This document shows positions 1 through 9,478 of a stretch of 64,000 nucleotides of DNA, piece by piece. The notes beneath the pieces were generated by a model, which did not search any database, was not told where the DNA came from, and saw nothing but the letters and a program-made list of their open reading frames with translations. Positions within the stretch are counted from its first letter, which is position 1. Each line of letters starts with the position of its first letter. Both the position numbers and the translations under genes were made by a program. Source of the stretch: Neoarius graeffei (taxonomy: Eukaryota > Chordata > Actinopteri > Siluriformes > Ariidae); assembly GCF_027579695.1 (NCBI RefSeq), contig NC_083577.1:64577741-64641740 (forward strand). The letters run 5' to 3'.

Positions 1-231
1 GACAACCATTCACACTCACATTCACACCTACGGTCAATTTAGAGTCGCCAGTTAACCTAACCTGCATGTCTTTGGACTGTGGAGGAAACCGGAGCACCCG
101 GAGGAAACCCACGCGGACACGGGGAGAACATGCAAACTCCGCACAGAAAGGCCCTCGTCGGCCACGGGGCTCGAACCCGGACGTTCTTGCTGTGAGGCGA
201 CAGCGCTAACCACTACACCACCGTGCCGCCC
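1..231 (-). repeat. V-SINE-type tRNA-derived SINE, cut by the window start
   Basis: This is the first of more than twenty copies of one family. In its sense orientation the family starts with a tRNA-like head holding an A-box-like GTGTAGTGGTTAGC and a B box GGTTCGAGCC. It continues with a strongly conserved core (GGAGTTTGCATGTTCTCCCC through AGTCCAAAGACATGCAGGTT) and ends in a lineage-specific tail finishing in GATGAG or GGATG repeats. The core is what defines the V-SINE superfamily (DANA and HE1 are known members). This copy is in reverse orientation and its tail lies beyond the window edge. The head ends in GCCGCCC at 231. Confidence 0.9.
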
Positions 232-232
232 A

Positions 233-233
<1 letters not shown>

Positions 234-265
<32 letters not shown>
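234..265. repeat. (AAT)n microsatellite
   Basis: About ten AAT units follow directly after the head of the preceding SINE copy. Confidence 0.95.
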
Positions 266-267
<2 letters not shown>

Positions 268-677
268 CCTTCGAAAAACAATAGGGTCTCACACCGAACG
301 GTGCTTGGGCCCTAATAATACAGTAATAACACTTTTTAGATTTTTTCCCACTTCCATGTGCGGTTTATGTGGATAGGATGAGTAAGGAGTAGTTTCCCCA
401 ACCGTATCAGTTTGATGGTACTGGGACTTGAACCCATGACAGTCTGATCAGCAATACCATAGCCTGAGATCAACTACAGATGACTGACATGACAGATAGA
501 GAGACTTCCTGAATAAGTTCTGAGAGGAGATTAAGTCTCTTGATACTGTGGGAATAGCCTACTTAGTTTCATATGAACAGTGATGGTAAGACTATGATAT
601 CTGAATATTAGAACTTAAATGCTACTCAGTTCAGTTTCAGTTAGTCGGGTTCAATGCCCGAACTGATAATCACATCA
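266..677. other. gene-free stretch with a weak tRNA-like SINE remnant
   Basis: No coding exon is recognisable here. On the minus strand around 395-475 there is a B-box-like GGTTCAAGTCCCAG preceded by tRNA-like sequence, which suggests a decayed tRNA-derived SINE of another family. The rest looks like unique AT-rich DNA. Confidence 0.35.
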
Positions 678-687
678 TCAGTTTCAT

Positions 688-996
688 CCATCCATTATCT
701 GTAGCCGCTTATCCTGTTCTACAGGGTCGCAGGCAAGCTGCAGCCTATCCCAGCTGACTACGGGCAAGAGACGGGGTACACCCTGGACAAGTCACCACAG
801 AGACACACACAACCATTCACACCAATACAGAGCCACCAGTTAGCCTAACTTGCATGTCTTTGGACTGTTGGGAAAACCAGAGCACCCAGAGGAAACCCAC
901 ACAGACACGGGGAGAACATGCAAACTCCACACAGAAAGGCGCTGGGCTCAAACCCAGGACCTTCTTGCTGTGACGCGACAGTGCTAACCACTACAT
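688..996 (-). repeat. V-SINE-type SINE, reverse orientation
   Basis: The copy begins with the CCATCCATTATCTGTAGCC tail and runs to a head that stops short at ACTACA. It is flanked by near-identical direct repeats, CAGTTTCAT on the left and CAGTTTTTCAT on the right. This is consistent with LINE-mediated insertion with a target-site duplication. Confidence 0.88.
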
Positions 997-1006
997 CAGT
1001 TTTTCA

Positions 1007-2113
1007 TTGGCTAATCAGACACAAGGTATGCCACCACTCTCCCAGGACTGTCTGCAGTTTGTGTACCGGGCAGGTGTTGGTGTGGAAGACGCCATCCTCT
1101 ACCTGCTACACCGAGCTCACTTGCATCTGGATAAGGGAAATGGCACAGTGAGGATCCTCTTCTCGAGTGCCTTCAATACCATCCAGCCCCTTATGCTTCA
1201 GGACAAACTGAACAGGATGCGAGTGGACCCCTGCCTGGTCACCTGGATCTCCAGCTACCTCACTGACAGGCCGCAGTACATCAGGCTGAAGGACATCACG
1301 TCTGACACTGTGATTAGCAGCACCGGAGCACCCCAGGGTACGGTGCTGGCCCCTCTTCTCTTCATCCTGTACACTGCTACAAGTCGGAGCTGTGTCACAT
1401 TCAGAAGTTCGCCGATGACACAGCCATAGTGGGGTATATCAGGGATGACAGAGAGGAGGAGCATAGGAGCCCGGTGAGGGACTTTGCTGTTTGGTGCAAT
1501 AGGAACCATCTGCAGCTCAACACCTTGAAGACCAAAAAGCTGGTCATTGACTTTGGGAGGTTCAGACCAAGGTCACGACCAGTTCTGATCAAAGGAGGTG
1601 AAGGCTGTGGATTCCTACAAGTACCTCGGGCTGTGGCTGGACAGGACTTGTAACACCAACCACCTGTACTTCCTGAAGAGGCTGCGGTCCTTTAACATCT
1701 GCAGGAAACTCCTGCGAATGTTCTATCAGTCTGTGGTCGCCAGTGTCCTGTTTTACACCGTGGTGTGCTGGGGGGGCAGCACATCCAAGAAGGACACATC
1801 CAGACTAGACAAACTGATCAGGCAGACCGGCTCTGTGGTCGGCATGAAGCTGGACTCTCTGGTCACGGTGGCAGAGAAGAGGACTATGGACAAACTCCTG
1901 AATATCATGGACGATGCCAGTCACCCTCTGCACACCATCATCAGCAACCAGAGGAGCCTGTTCGGTGACAGAATGCTCCTTCCCAAGCGCAGGACGAACA
2001 GACTTAGAAACTCCTTTGTCCTTCATGCCATCAGACTGTACAACTCCTGTCTGGGGTGGGAAGGAAGGGTAAGAGGAGGACGGAGGACGGGAAGGAACAG
2101 TAGCCTGGCCTGA
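1007..2113 (+). pseudogene. LINE reverse transcriptase fragment (broken)
   Basis: The translation matches, block by block, the RT and C-terminal part of the LINE at 20319-23931: GVGVEDAILYLLHRAHLHL, STGAPQGTVLAPLLFILYT, and later the FADDTAIVG box, SYKYLGLWLDR and SVVASVLFYTVVCWGG. It needs at least two frame changes, one near 1375-1400 before the FADD box and one near 1590-1600 before the KYLG block. The first RT motif is damaged: where the relative has FFDFSSAFNTI this copy reads ILFSSAFNTI, so the metal-binding aspartate of motif A has been deleted. It cannot encode an active enzyme. Confidence 0.88.
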
Positions 2114-2177
2114 CAAAAAGGACAATGTGCAATACCTCTCCTACTGGACTTTTTTTTTTTTGCATATGTTAATACTT

Positions 2178-3029
2178 GGGGCGGCACAGTGGCTAGTGCT
2201 GTCGCCTCACAGCAAGAAGGTCCGGGTTCGAGCCCCGTGGCCGACAAGGGCCTTTCTGTGCGGAGTTTGCCTGTTCTCCCCGTGTCCACGTGGGTTTCCT
2301 CCGGGTGCTCCGGTTTCCCCCACAGTCCAAAGACATGCAGGTTAGGTTAACTGGTGTGAATGTGAGTGTGAATGGCTGTCTGATACCCCTTTTCCACCAA
2401 ATCAGTTCCAGGGCTGGTTCAGGGCCAGTGCTGGTTCACAACTCGTTCAACTTGCGAGCCAGCTGAGAACCAGTTTCCATAGCTCGGGGTGCTAAGGGAA
2501 ACCACGTCAGTTATGTCGCTGTATACGTCAGTTACATCGCTGCATTTGCATAAACCTTGGCGCGAACATCGAAGCAACAACAACATGGAGAAGAAGTAGC
2601 AGCAACAACAACAATAATAATGGATGACTTCGCGTTTGTACAGCTGCTGCTTCTCGTCGCTTAAAAATGGCGACCTTTCGCGGTCTTGCTGTTGTTGTTG
2701 GTCTTAACAACTCCGCCCTCCGCGGTTCTTTCCTCAGGCCCAGCAAAGAGCTGGTGCTAGCCTGGAACCGGTTTTTCTGGCCCCAGAGCCAGTTCTTTGT
2801 CAGTGGAAACAGAAAACCCGGTTCCAAACTAAGCACTGGCCCCGAACCAGCCCTGGAACTGCTTTGGTGGAAAAGGGGCATGTGTCTATGTGTCAGCCCT
2901 GTGATGACCTGGCGACTTGTCCAGGGTGTACCCCGCCTTTCGCCCGTAGTCAGCTGGGATAGGCTCCAGCTTGCCTGCGACCCTGTAGAACAGGATAAAG
3001 CGGCTACAGATAATGAGATGAGATGAGAG
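2178..3029 (+). repeat. V-SINE-type SINE split by a MITE
   Basis: A full-length sense copy is inserted in the LINE 3' region. An exact 12-bp target duplication ATGTTAATACTT lies at 2166-2177 and 3030-3041. A 497-bp MITE at 2384-2880 interrupts the SINE. The order of events is LINE, then SINE, then MITE. Confidence 0.93.
2384..2880. mobile_element. non-autonomous DNA transposon (MITE) with 3-bp target duplication
   Basis: The ends are inverted repeats: TACCCCTTTTCCACCAAA on the left, and the reverse complement of the right end reads TGCCCCTTTTCCACCAAA. Similarity continues for about 50 bp through CAGTTCCAGGGCTGG. The flanks are TGA and TGT; the SINE family consensus has one TGT here, so a 3-bp duplication with one later mutation fits. 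A 3-bp target duplication suggests a PIF/Harbinger relationship. The terminal CCTTTTCCAC resembles the larger element at 56434-57701. There is no coding sequence I can defend inside. Confidence 0.8.
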
Positions 3030-3066
3030 ATGTTAATACTTAATTTATCTAGAAGTTTTCTATTCT

Positions 3067-3430
3067 GGGCGGCACGGTGGTGTAGTGGTTAGCGCTGTCG
3101 CCTCACAGCAAGAAGGTCCGGGTTCGAGCCCCGTGGCCGGCGAGGGCCTTTCTGTGTGGAGTTTGCATGTTCTCCCCGTGTCCGCGTGGGCTTCCTCTGG
3201 GTGCTCCGGTTTCCCCCACAGTCCAAAGACATGCAGGTTAGGTTAACTGGTGACTCTAAATTGACCGTAGGTGTGAATGGTTGTCTGTGTCTATGTGTCA
3301 GCCCTGTGATGACCTGGCGACTTGTCCAGGGTGTACCCCGCCTTTCGCCCGTAGTCAGCTGGGATAGGCTCCAGCTTGCCTGCGACCCTGTAGGACAGGA
3401 TAAAGCGGCTAGAGATAACAAGATGAGATG
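3067..3430 (+). repeat. V-SINE-type SINE, full length
   Basis: The complete sense copy runs from GGGCGGCACGG to the ATGAGATG tail. It is bounded by a perfect 13-bp target duplication AGTTTTCTATTCT at 3054-3066 and 3431-3443. It is the second SINE nested in the same LINE 3' end. Confidence 0.95.
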
Positions 3431-3545
3431 AGTTTTCTATTCTCTGTTTATCCTGTAATGATGCTGCTGGAATTTTAATTTCCCTGATGGAACCCTCCCA
3501 TGGAGGGATCAATAAAGTTCTATCTATCCATCCATCCATCCATCC

Positions 3546-3788
3546 CTGCTTTATTTATACTGTAGCAACCTCATACCTGTAGAGTGTGAAGAAGACCTGA
3601 GGCAGACTTGACCTGTGCACTAATAAATCATGCCATTTTCTCTCCTCAGCGTCAAGCAGAATTAAAAGTTTGATTTTAAACTCGCTGACAAACCGAAAAA
3701 CAAGATTTCCGCTCGCAGTGTAATGCTCTATACTTTAGAAAGCAGTGAGGTGAAAGCTGACAGTGTCACATCCGCATTGCATAAGTGA

Positions 3789-3826
<38 letters not shown>

Positions 3827-3971
3827 TCACACCACCGCCTGCTGCTGCTGCTGCTGCTGCTGAGACTACTAGTACCCATAAAAAAGCCGGTACAGGCCCT
3901 CCCTGTCATTCACCACACATTAACAACCAAAGCCCGGCATTAAAACTCACCTCCATCCCCTTCTGACTCAC
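3546..3971 (-). other. start of stk39 intron 1 with (GA)n and (CTG)8 repeats
   Basis: This stretch lies downstream of the stk39 splice donor on the minus strand. It contains a GA dinucleotide run at about 3795-3825 and eight CTG triplets at 3839-3862. No other coding segment or transposon is recognisable. Confidence 0.6.
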
Positions 3972-4086
3972 CTATAACATCCTGCAGCTCGTATGCCTCC
4001 TTGAGGATCGGCCAGCTGGCTGTAGTTCCCGCTTGCGGACTGTGGCCGGGAGCCGGAGCCGCAGCTGAGACGCTTCGCTCCGCCAT
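3972..4086 (-). CDS. stk39: stk39 (SPAK) first coding exon
   Basis: STK39/SPAK is a Ste20-family serine/threonine kinase that phosphorylates cation-chloride cotransporters downstream of WNK kinases. Reading the minus strand from the ATG at 4086 gives 38 codons beginning MAERSVSAAAPAPGHSPQ and ending in WPILKEAYELQDVI. The exon then runs into a consensus donor (GTGAG, 3971-3967) in phase 1. A short Ala/Pro-rich leader followed by a WPxxxxAYELQxVI block just before the glycine loop of the kinase is characteristic of STK39; the paralogue OXSR1 lacks this leader. The leader is shorter than in mammals. The kinase domain and WNK-binding C-terminus must lie to the left of the window. The neighbouring cers6 in divergent orientation matches vertebrate gene order. 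The start sits in a CpG-rich stretch with A at -3 and G at +4. Confidence 0.9.
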
Positions 4087-4330
4087 GATGCTGCGGATGG
4101 CTGCGCTACAGGAGCGGCTATGCTAGCGGCTAACCGTCACAGCCTCGAGTCCTCAGCTGTCTCTCACGGAGGTCGCGTCCACATCCGCATCCTACTTTCG
4201 CACTCAATAGGGCGCCAGAATAGTGCACGAGATGCGGCATTGGAAGTCGCCGCGGGGATTCTCATGACAACAAGCTGTTCAGTGATTAAGGGACGAAGCG
4301 CTTCGACTCAGCCTTATTTTCATAGCTCGT
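4087..4330 (-). promoter_or_regulatory. CpG-rich stk39 5' UTR and promoter-like region
   Basis: The stretch upstream of the stk39 ATG is visibly GC- and CpG-richer than its surroundings, with CGGAGGTCGCGTCC, GTCGCCGCGGGG and GAAGCGCTTCG. It falls back to AT-rich DNA near 4330. This is what a CpG-island promoter of a broadly expressed kinase gene looks like. No transcription start can be fixed from sequence alone. Confidence 0.6.
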
Positions 4331-4470
4331 ATTTTTCACTTCATTCATAACCGTGTGTAGTGAAATTCATTTAAATAGGTTTGACAGATTTGTAAGGATT
4401 AACACTGGAATGTAGATTTAAAACTACTTTGCCCTTGTGATGACATTTTAAAGAGGAAGTTCATATAGAT

Positions 4471-4684
4471 GGGGGGGGCACTGTCGCCTCACAGCAAGAA
4501 GGTCCTGGGTTCGAGCCCCGTGGCCGGCGAGGGCCTTTCTGTGCGGAGTTTGCATGTTCTCCCCGTGTCCGCGTGGGTTTCCTCCGGGTGCTCCGGTTTC
4601 AGTCCAAAGACATGCAGGTTAGGTTAACTGGTGACTCTAAATTGACCGTAGGTGTGAATGTGAGTGTGAATGGTTGTCTGTGTC
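4471..4684 (+). repeat. V-SINE-type SINE, left half of a split copy
   Basis: This sense copy lacks about the first 25 bases of its head and is cut at TCTGTGTC (4677-4684) by a hAT element. Its right half resumes at 7318 with the same eight bases. Confidence 0.92.
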
Positions 4685-4783
4685 CAGGGGCGCAGATAGG
4701 ATTTTTGAACTGGGGGGGACTGAGCTGTCAGCAAAGGATTCCATTTTGTGTATGCATGTATGTGTGCATATATATATATATAT

Positions 4784-5077
4784 CGGTGGTGTAGTGGTTA
4801 GCACTGTCGCCTCACAGCAAGAAGGTCCTGGGTTCGAGCCCCGGGGACGGTGAGGGCCTTTCTGTGTGGAGTTTGCATGTTCTCCCCGTGTCCGCGTGGG
4901 TTTCCTCCGGGTGCTCCGGTTTCAGTCCAAAGACATGCAGGTTAGGTTAACTGGTGACTCTAAATTGACCGTAGGTGTGAGTGTGAATGGTTGTCTGTGT
5001 CCAGGGGCGCAGACAGGATTTTTGAACTGGGGGGGACTGAGCTGTCAGCAAATGATTCCATTTTGTGTATGCATGTA

Positions 5078-5100
<23 letters not shown>
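4784..5100 (+). repeat. tandem duplicate of the SINE/hAT junction
   Basis: This segment repeats 4471-4783 almost base for base. It has a SINE missing its outer head, ending at TCTGTGTC (4994-5001), followed by the first ~100 bp of the hAT element (from CAGGGGCGCAGACAG at 5002) and a TA repeat. Both copies share the same SINE truncation point and the same insertion site, so duplication is far more likely than two independent insertions. The breakpoint lies in the TA repeat. Confidence 0.85.
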
Positions 5101-5110
<10 letters not shown>

Positions 5111-5477
5111 GGGTGGCACGGTGGTGTAGTGGTTAGCACTGTCGCCTCACAGCAAGAAGGTCCTGGGTTCAAGCCCCGGGGCCGGCGAGGGCCTTTCTGT
5201 GTGGAGTTTGCATGTTCTCCCCGTGTCCGCGTGGGTTTCCTCCGGGTGCTCCGGTTTCCCCCACAGTCCAAAGACATGCAGGTTAGGTTAACTGGTGACT
5301 CTAAATTGTCCATAGGTGTGAATGGTTGTCTGTGTCTATCTGTCAGCCCTGTGATGACCTGGCGACTTGTCCAGGGTGTACCCTGCCTTTCGCCCGTAGT
5401 CAGCTGGGATAGGCTCCAGCTTGCCTGTGACCCTGTAGAAGGATAAAGCGGCTAGAGATAATGAATGAATGAATGAA
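5111..5477 (+). repeat. V-SINE-type SINE, full length
   Basis: This complete sense copy follows a TA repeat. It begins GGGTGGCACGGTGG and ends in AATGAATGAATGAA instead of the usual GATGAG repeats. It directly abuts the truncated palindromic MITE. Confidence 0.92.
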
Positions 5478-5938
5478 TTTTCTGAGATGTAATAAAAACA
5501 TATTTATATGCCAGAGTCAGAACGTAACAGAAGTGTTGTGGACATATAGATTCTCAATTTTAACAATGTAGAATTACTTTTTGAAACATAGGAAGGTGAT
5601 GTTTTAGCAAATATAATTAATAAACATGTGTAGTAGAATAAACATACACATTCTTTCAATAAGATTAACATGGTATATAGCTAGATTGTAATTAATTTGT
5701 AACAGACGCGAGATGGACAATCGTAACAGAAGTAATGTAACAGACATCATTTTGGAACTCATAGGCTTGACTTTGGCATATAAATATGTTTTTATTACAT
5801 CTCAGAAAATTAAAGTTATCTTTTAACATATCATTCATTAAAGATTACATGTTTTGTGACCTGATGGTAAAAAAAGAAATGGTTTTAGGTGAATAAGTTC
5901 ATGTCCCCATTTCAGTACCCATAAGCGTGGAATCACTC
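5478..5938 (+). mobile_element. palindromic MITE, copy 1 (left arm missing)
   Basis: The segment matches the right ~460 bp of the 610-bp palindromic elements at 33287-33897 and 42195-42804. It covers the last part of the left arm, the unique centre with TAACAGACGCGAGATGG, and the complete right arm ending in GGAATCACTC followed by a TA run. Most of the left arm is absent where the SINE abuts. The right arm also lacks the short TTTTTAAAA segment present in the other copies. Confidence 0.88.
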
Positions 5939-5942
5939 ATAT

Positions 5943-6475
5943 ATACTACCGTTCAAAAGTTTGGGGTCACTTTGAAATGTCCTTATTTTTGAAAGAAAAG
6001 CACTGTTCTTTTCAATGAAGATCACTTTAAACTAATCAGAAATACACTCTATACATTGCTAATGTGGTAAATGACTATTCTAGCTGCAAATGTCTGGTTT
6101 TTGGTGCAATATCTCCATAGGTGTATAGAGACCCATTTCCAGCAACTCTCACTCCAGTGTTCTAATGGTACAATGTGTTTGCTCATTGCCTCAGAAGGCT
6201 AATGGATGATTAGAAAACCCTTGTACAATCATGTTAGCACAGCTGAAAACAGTTTAGCTCTTTAGAGAAGCTATAAAACTGACCTTCCTTTGAGCAGATT
6301 GAGTTTCTGGAGCATCACATTTGTGGGGTCGATTAAATGCTCAAAATGGCCAGAAAAATGTCTTGACTATATTTTCTATTCATTTTACAACTTATGGTGG
6401 TAAATAAAAGTGTGACTTTTCATGGAAAACACAAAATTGTCTGGGTGACCCCAAACTTTTGAACGGTAGTGTGTA
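5943..6475. mobile_element. Tc1/mariner-type non-autonomous element
   Basis: The ends are inverted repeats: ACTACCGTTCAAAAGTTTGG at the left and the complement of AACTTTTGAACGGTAGT at the right. They extend through GGGGTCAC and are flanked by TA. The interior is ~450 bp of non-coding AT-rich DNA. The TA target and terminal type point to Tc1/mariner. Confidence 0.88.
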
Positions 6476-7250
6476 TACATGTTATTTCACCTCCCTCACT
6501 GCCATCACCAGGAACTACCTGCAGGCCAGGACAATGATAACATTTTAACATAGCCTATGGAAATCCAAAGTTTACACATTATCATCACGCACAGAAATTG
6601 CAAAACTGCAAAACTAGTTTTAAAACCGCTAAGTTCTTACTGTTAAACATAGCGAGAGGCTGGGCTACGTGTGTGTGTGTAAAGTGTAAACCAGTGCATC
6701 CTGACTTTCTAACTATGCCTGTGTGTTGCGTGAGCGGCAGTCAGTCAACAACTCTTCGCAAAGTTTCCTTATGAAACAATATGCTCACTGAAATTATGTC
6801 AGGGAACGCCAGATTAAACATTAAAACTGCCTTCTGAGCACTGTATCTACAGGCTACCACCGAAAGAAGGAGGCTACCAGAAAGGCATCTCTACTCCGTA
6901 CGATTTTACTTTCACTACGACATTACTTTGAACAGACTATCAAAAAATTGCAAGGTGATATGATAAAGTAAGGCACAGTTTACTTACAGTCGTTTTTTTT
7001 TTAAAAAACGATGCAATCGTTTTCTGCCTTTTGGCACCCTTCATCATGCCGTGTTGGGGTCCTGAACTAGGAGGCGCTGTCCCCGATATGCCTGTCAAAC
7101 CTGTGCAGTCTGCGCAGTTGCAACTACGTCTGTACTGCTGTGCACCTCAATAAACCGAATGGTAATTAGTCTTTTGATTTTTCCGTGAGGTTTGCCTTAT
7201 GCAAAGAAAGACAGCATAGACGTTTTTTCCTCCCTATAAGTGGGGGGGAC
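6476..7250. other. surviving interior of the hAT element, non-coding
   Basis: This stretch lies between the Tc1-type MITE and the hAT right terminus and holds no recognisable exon. It contains a short (GT)n run near 6670 and a T/A run at about 6990-7006. Confidence 0.55.
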
Positions 7251-7317
7251 CAAACAAGGTGAATTTAAATCTGGGTGGGACGAATCCCCCCCGTCCCCCC
7301 CTCTATCTGCGCCCGTG

Positions 7318-7466
7318 TCTGTGTCTATGTGTCAGCCCTGTGATGACCTGGCGACTTGTCCAGGGTGTACCCTGCCTTTCGCCCGTAGTCAGCTGGGATA
7401 GGCTCCAGCCTGCCTGCGACCCTGTAGAACAGGATAAAGCGGCTAGAGATAATGAGATGAGATTAA
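7318..7466 (+). repeat. V-SINE-type SINE, right half of the split copy
   Basis: This is the 3' part of the SINE that starts at 4471. It restarts with the duplicated TCTGTGTC and carries the tail to GATGAGATTAATAGATAGATAG. Confidence 0.92.
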
Positions 7467-7480
7467 TAGATAGATAGATG

Positions 7481-7765
7481 GGGGGGGCATTGTCGTTTCA
7501 CAGCAAGAAGGTCCTGGGTTTGAGCCCAGCAGCCGGTGAGGGCCTTTCTGTGTGGAGTTTGCATGTTCTACCCGTGTCTGTGTGGGTTTCCTCCGGGTGC
7601 TCCGGTTTCCCCCACAGTCCAAAGACATGCAGGTTAGGCTAATTGGTGGCTCTAAATTGACCGTAGGTGTGAATGGTTGTCCGTGTCAGCCCTGCGATAA
7701 CCTGGTGACTTGTCCAGGGTGTACCCCCCTCTTGCCCATAATTAGCTGGGATAGGCTCCAGCTTT
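7481..7765 (+). repeat. V-SINE-type SINE, both ends incomplete
   Basis: The sense copy starts inside the head after a G run and stops at GATAGGCTCCAGCTT, without its terminal ~50 bases. It joins directly to the 3'-deleted RTE-like LINE, so a deletion removed the SINE tail and the LINE 3' end together. Confidence 0.88.
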
Positions 7766-7972
7766 CCAGCTTGCCTTCCTCTCTCACCACATCCATGTAT
7801 CTCCTCTTTGGCCTTCCTCGTTTTTGTGTGCCTGGCAGCTCCATCCTCAACATTCTCCTTGCAACATGCTCTGCATCTCTTCTCAGGATGTGCCCATACC
7901 ATCTCAGTCTCATTTCTCTTAGCTTAATTCCCAAGCTCTCCACATGTGCTGTCCCTCTGATGTGCTCATTCC

Positions 7973-9448
7973 TTATCCTGTCCAACTTCCCATCGCAAAC
8001 CTTAACATCCTCAACTCCAACACCTTCAACTTTGCCTCCTGTCTCTTCGTTAAGGGTACGGTCTCCAATCCATACATCACAGCTGGTCTCACTACTGTCT
8101 TATACATCTTACCTTTCACTTTTGCTGGGACTTTATCACAAATGACTCCTGAAATCCTTCTCCAACTGCTCCACCCTGCCTGCACTCTCTTTCTCACCTC
8201 ACTATCGCAGCCCCCATTTTCCTGTACAGTTGACCCCAGGTACTTGAGTTCACCAACTTTCTTTATATCTACTCCTTTCATCTTCACTACACTCTCATCC
8301 ACATTCTCATTGATGCACATGCATTCTGTTTTGCTACTGCTCACCTTCAGTCCTCTTCGTTCCAGTGCATCCCTCCATCTCTCCAAACCCAGCTCAACCT
8401 CTTTTCTACTTTCATCGCATATCACAATATCATCCGCAAACATCATGTTCCATGGTGACTCTTGTCTCACTTCATCCGTCAAGCTATCCATCACTATGGC
8501 AAACACAAAAGGACTCAAAGCAGATCCTTGATGGAGTCCCACCTTCACCTTGAACCATTCAGTTGTTCCAACTGCACACCTCACTGCTGTTTCGCTGTTC
8601 TCATACATGTCTTGCACCACTCTAATACCGGTATACTTCTCATTCACTCCACTCTTTCTCATACAATACCATAACTCATCTCTTGGCACTCTATCGTATG
8701 CCTTCTCCAGGTCTACAAACACACAATGTAGCTTTCTCTGGCCTTCTCTGTACTTCTCCATTAACATTCTTAAAGCAAAAATTGCATCCGACGTGCTCTT
8801 CCTTGGCATAAACCCGTACTGCTGTTCACAGATTGCTACCTCTCTTCTCAATCTCGCCTCCAATACCCTTTCCCATAGCTTCATGGTGTGGCTCATCAGT
8901 TTTATTCCTCTGTAATTACTGCAGCTCTGTACATCTCCCTTATTCTTATGTATTGGGACAAGCACACACTTTCTCCATTCATTTGGCATTTTCTCATTCT
9001 CTAGGATCTTATGAAACAATCTCGTTAGGAACTCCACAGCCGTCTCACCCAAACATCTCCAAGCCTCAATTAGGATACCATCTGGTCTGACTGCTTTCCC
9101 AGTCTTCATTCTTTTCATGGCTGCCCTCACCTCGTCCTTACTAACCAACTCTGCTTCCTGATTTGCTGTCTCCAATGAATCTGACCTTTTCTCTCTTGGA
9201 TTCTCCTCATTTAATAAATCCTCAAAGTACTCTTTCCACCTTCTTAATATACTCTCTTTGTTTGTCAGCACATTTCCATTTACATCTTTCATCACTCTTA
9301 CCTGCTGTACATCCCTCGCTTCCCTGTTTCTCTGCCTAGCTAGTCTGTACAGGTCTTTCTCTCCTTCTTTGGTCTCCAGTCTTTCGCACAACTCCTGGTA
9401 TGCATCTGCTTTCGCCTTTGCTACCACTCTTTTTGCCTTCTGTCTCAT
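7973..9448 (-). pseudogene. reverse transcriptase region of RTE-like LINE
   Basis: An open stretch of 491 codons carries the ordered RT motifs: NYRGIKLMS, YGFMPRKSTSDAIFALRML, motif A FVDLEKAYDRVPR, motif B GLHQGSALSPFVFA, and the catalytic box MMFADDIVICDES. The thumb follows with KYLGSTVQENGGCDSEV and VVRPAVMYGLETV. All three catalytic aspartates are present. The stretch is unusually long for an old copy, but the adjoining endonuclease and C-terminal parts lie in other frames (breaks near 7980, 9450 and 9800). The element as a whole is therefore dead. Its C-terminal continuation MDRIRNEHIRGTAHV reads in another frame from 7985 leftward. Confidence 0.88.
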
Positions 9449-9478
9449 CTCTCTGTATAACCACCTGCTTTCCTCGTT

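Larger units (their letters stand above)
1005..3545 (+). mobile_element. 5'-truncated L2/Rex1-like LINE with two nested SINEs
   Basis: The coding remnant occupies about 1019-2113. The 3' untranslated region is cut into three pieces by SINEs at 2178-3029 and 3067-3430 and resumes at 3444. It ends with a segment containing GGGATCAATAAAG followed by CTATC/CATCC repeats, the kind of short tandem tail that L2- and Rex1-type LINEs of fish carry. Removing the two SINEs, each bounded by an exact target duplication, restores a continuous 3' end. The 5' end is missing, as expected for incomplete reverse transcription. The exact clade (L2, CR1 or Rex1) is not settled by eye. Confidence 0.8.
4685..7317. 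mobile_element. hAT-type DNA transposon, 2.6 kb with secondary insertions
   Basis: The left end CAGGGGCGCAGATAG and the right end (reverse complement CACGGGCGCAGATAG) are inverted repeats. The flanks are a perfect 8-bp target duplication TCTGTGTC at 4677-4684 and 7318-7325, the hallmark of hAT elements. The interior contains a tandem duplicate of the SINE/hAT junction (4784-5100), a full SINE, part of a palindromic MITE and a Tc1-type MITE. About 770 bp of original interior remain at 6476-7250. No transposase reading frame is visible, so this is a non-autonomous or gutted copy. Confidence 0.88.

Noticed and set aside
2528..3026. Open frames of about 117-119 codons on both strands.
   Set aside because: They run through the MITE inverted repeats and SINE sequence and recur wherever these repeats occur. 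They have no domain and are not genes.
3839..3862. (CTG)8 as a possible coding polyglutamine or polyalanine tract.
   Set aside because: It lies in the stk39 intron after a consensus splice donor, and the surrounding frame has no similarity to a protein.
7944..9090. Several plus-strand frames of 60-195 codons rich in serine, leucine and proline.
   Set aside because: They are antisense shadows of the minus-strand RTE-like reverse transcriptase.
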